Positions 63,462 to 64,000 of a DNA stretch of 64,000 nt are shown here, one piece after another. This DNA is from Acanthosepion lycidas. Taxonomy: Eukaryota; Mollusca; Cephalopoda; Sepiida; Sepiidae. The stretch lies in assembly GCA_963932145.1 (NCBI GenBank), contig OZ010599.1:47998787-48062786 (forward strand), written 5' to 3'. A program made the translations under genes and the position numbers. The notes beneath the pieces are model-generated. The model saw only the letters and a list, made by a program, of their open reading frames with translations, did not search any database and was not told the origin of the DNA. How positions within the stretch are numbered: the first letter of the stretch is position 1; every line of letters begins with the position of its first letter.

Positions 63462-64000
63462 GAAATAGAATTGTAACAAATGTCCTTTTAAAAGATTTTA
63501 ATTTATCTATTTTTTATTAAAAGAATTCATTGTTTTTGTTGGCATGTGATATAGAATGAAATGGCTAAGTGAGAGATCAAGAAGGAGGAGGAGTTCACAA
63601 TAGAAACAGTGTTGAGTGAAATAAAAATTTTAAAAAGTTTCAATCAAACAAGTCTGACAGGTAAGCAGAGTAATGAGATGAAGTCAGACTTTCTGAGAGG
63701 ACAACAAGCATTGATGTTGTTACAGCAGCCTTTGCTGGATGAAAGGTGGGAAGAGTCAGCTAGTTTCTCCTTTCTTTCTAATCATCTTTTATACTATTCA
63801 AGTAATCAATTGCTTGTTAGGGTTGGGGCTGGGAAATTAAAAAAAAAAAAAAAAAATCATATCACAACTAGATGAGGATAACATGTGACAGTTAAGGAAA
63901 TTAGTTATATCTGCCTCCCCCCCCACTTGCATTAAAAGGACTAACTTAAATCAAGTTTGAGGTTTCAATGATTAAAACAGAATCTGTTAAAAAAGAGGAA
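59515..64000 (-). other. EML upstream intron or 5' region, no recognised exon
   Basis: This is A/T-rich non-coding sequence upstream of the linker exon. The coiled-coil exons of EML were not found. It holds poly(A) tracts near 60459-60477, 63048-63063, 63430-63458 and 63840-63856, a (GGA)n-like patch near 59668-59690, and C-runs at about 60632 and 63917. A possible ATG exon with a GTAAAA donor near 63350 was judged too weak to call. No promoter or CpG-like region is visible. Confidence 0.6.

Overview
The window is eukaryotic, strongly A/T-dominated and almost entirely non-coding. Spliced exons with consensus splice sites, very long (TA)n and poly(A) tracts, tRNA-derived SINEs, Penelope-like, LINE-like, Tc1/mariner, Tigger-like and Helitron-like remnants all point to an animal genome. 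The SINE 3' domains and mariner-type repeats look like those of a coleoid cephalopod such as an octopus. That assignment is recognition, not a database match.

One host gene is firmly supported. It lies on the minus strand and encodes an echinoderm microtubule-associated protein-like protein (EML; TAPE fold, HELP motif plus WD repeats). Five exons, read from high to low coordinate (59464-59514, 41110-41135, 29325-29451, 28200-28349, 23153-23225), join in one frame with matching phases. They encode a Ser/Arg-rich linker, the HELP core and the start of the first propeller. A 15-nt microexon at 39195-39209 fits this frame and would add GSKSR. Two further exon-like intervals downstream (14884-14940, 57 nt; 9778-9837, 60 nt) keep phase 0 and may be cassette exons. 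The coiled-coil N-terminus and most of the WD propeller were not found and probably lie outside the window.

Layout. 1-23 kb: downstream side of the EML fragment, with SINEs, LINE 3' fragments, mariner-type MITEs, a 24-bp-arm perfect palindrome at 7.8 kb and the two candidate cassette exons. 23-30 kb: three EML exons, with a degenerate Penelope-like element in an inverted-repeat arrangement (24.5-26.5 kb) and MADE1-like palindromic MITEs in the introns. 30-41 kb: intron with SINEs, a LINE 3' fragment, the microexon and a small exon. 41-59 kb: the largest intron, with a 1.1-kb four-block minisatellite (47.05-48.15 kb), a broken Tc1-type transposase (49.1-49.95 kb), a T/G-rich degenerate tandem array (50.5-51.2 kb), a Tigger-type CENP-B-like helix-turn-helix fragment (52 kb) and a non-autonomous Helitron with a duplicated 5' end (57.5-58.2 kb). 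59-64 kb: the linker exon and sequence with no recognised gene.

The main candidates for novelty are the EML microexon with its adjacent self-complementary microsatellite, the phase-0 candidate cassette exons, the block-structured minisatellite, the marked strand bias of long poly(A) tracts, and the intronic inverted repeats that would form double-stranded RNA in the EML pre-mRNA. All calls were made by eye.
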